In this document: piece after piece, positions 63,465 to 64,000 of the stretch
How positions within the stretch are numbered: position 1 is the stretch's first letter
Layout: each line of letters begins with the position of its first letter
DNA from: Tatumella ptyseos
GTDB taxonomy: Bacteria; Pseudomonadota; Gammaproteobacteria; Enterobacterales; Enterobacteriaceae
Assembly: GCF_030552895.1 (NCBI RefSeq)
Contig: NZ_CP130649.1
Location: 2,418,001 to 2,482,000, forward strand
Direction: 5' to 3'
Length of the DNA: 64,000 nt
Program-made: the position numbers and the translations under genes
Notes under the pieces: generated by a model
What the model was told of the DNA's origin: nothing
The model's input: the letters and a program-made list of their open reading frames with translations, nothing else
Database searches by the model: none

Positions 63465-64000
63465 ATGAGCAAAACCTTATACCAGAAGTTATTTGATGCA
63501 CATGTCGTTTACGAGGCGCCACAAGAGACGCCTATCCTGTACATTGACCGTCACTTGGTTCATGAAGTGACCTCACCACAAGCCTTTGATGGTCTTCGCG
63601 CCCATGGCCGTCAATTGCGCCAGCCATCAAAAACCTTCGCGACGATGGATCATAATGTCTCGACAGAGACACGGGATATTAACGCCTCCGGTGAAATGGC
63701 TCGTATCCAGATGCAAGAACTGATCAAGAACTGCGCTGAATTTGGGGTAAGTCTGTATGACTTAAACCACCCATTCCAAGGTATCGTTCATGTAATTGGC
63801 CCAGAGCAAGGCATTACCTTACCAGGGATGACCATTGTCTGTGGTGACTCGCATACCGCTACCCACGGCGCCTTTGGTGCCTTAGCATTTGGTATCGGTA
63901 CTTCCGAAGTTGAGCACGTGATGGCAACCCAAACCTTAAAACAAGGTCGGGCAAAAACGATGAAAATTGAGGTCACTGGCTCTGCCATTGGCGGCATCTC
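63465..64000 (+). CDS. leuC: 3-isopropylmalate dehydratase large subunit (cut by right edge)
   Basis: 4Fe-4S isomerase that converts 2- to 3-isopropylmalate together with LeuD. The first 178 residues are visible: [43 protein letters not shown] and [19 protein letters not shown], all matching E. coli LeuC. The cluster cysteines lie beyond the edge. ATG 63465 is 4 bp after leuB. leuD is expected just outside the window. Confidence 0.97.
   Translation, partial: MSKTLYQKLFDAHVVYEAPQETPILYIDRHLVHEVTSPQAFDGLRAHGRQLRQPSKTFATMDHNVSTETRDINASGEMARIQMQELIKNCAEFGVSLYDLNHPFQGIVHVIGPEQGITLPGMTIVCGDSHTATHGAFGALAFGIGTSEVEHVMATQTLKQGRAKTMKIEVTGSAIGGI

Overview
The window is a stretch of a gammaproteobacterial chromosome of the order Enterobacterales. 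Gene order from mrcB to leuABCD, protein sequences and several control elements (secM arrest peptide, MraZ and PdhR operators, leu attenuator) match the Escherichia coli 'mrcB ... leu' region in reverse orientation. Base composition is balanced to slightly AT-rich and intergenic DNA is AT-rich. Many genes that sit in this block in E. coli are absent from their usual places (panD, can, gcd, speED, yacH, nadC, guaC, most of ddlB, leuO). This suggests a moderately reduced, host-, plant- or insect-associated member, possibly of the Erwiniaceae; that placement is inference. No rRNA, tRNA, insertion sequence, prophage or CRISPR array was seen.

Layout from left to right. 1-4413: mrcB (cut by the left edge) and hrpB, both on the minus strand. 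4503-11083: a plus-strand run thpR, sfsA, dksA, gluQ, pcnB, folK, panB, panC (tRNA and RNA-end enzymes, folate and pantothenate). 11131-16439: ABC exporter yadGH, hpt, the copper oxidase cueO with a CueR-type promoter, and yacC/yacL. 16550-26689: aconitase acnB and the pyruvate dehydrogenase operon pdhR-aceE-aceF-lpd. 27146-34886: aroP, ampE/ampD, the pilin operon ppdD-hofB-hofC, and coaE-zapD-yacG. 34904-38640: mutT, secA and its translational regulator secM.

38895-56365 holds the division and cell-wall (dcw) cluster on the minus strand, in transcription order mraZ, rsmH, ftsL, ftsI, murE, murF, mraY, murD, ftsW, murG, murC, [ddlB relic], ftsQ, ftsA, ftsZ, lpxC. It makes the UDP-MurNAc-pentapeptide and lipid II precursors and the division machine that uses them. 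56675-60038: cra and the acetolactate synthase III genes ilvIH. 60623-64000: the leucine operon, with leader peptide leuL, an attenuator, leuA, leuB and leuC (cut by the right edge).

The window is mostly well-known housekeeping DNA and I found no new multi-gene system. The points most worth a second look are the decayed ddlB remnant directly before ftsQ, a ThpR that has lost its first HxTx motif, an apparent AUU start for pcnB, an orphan Rho-independent terminator just before yadG, a long-range perfect inverted repeat upstream of acnB, and the pattern of clean single-gene losses.
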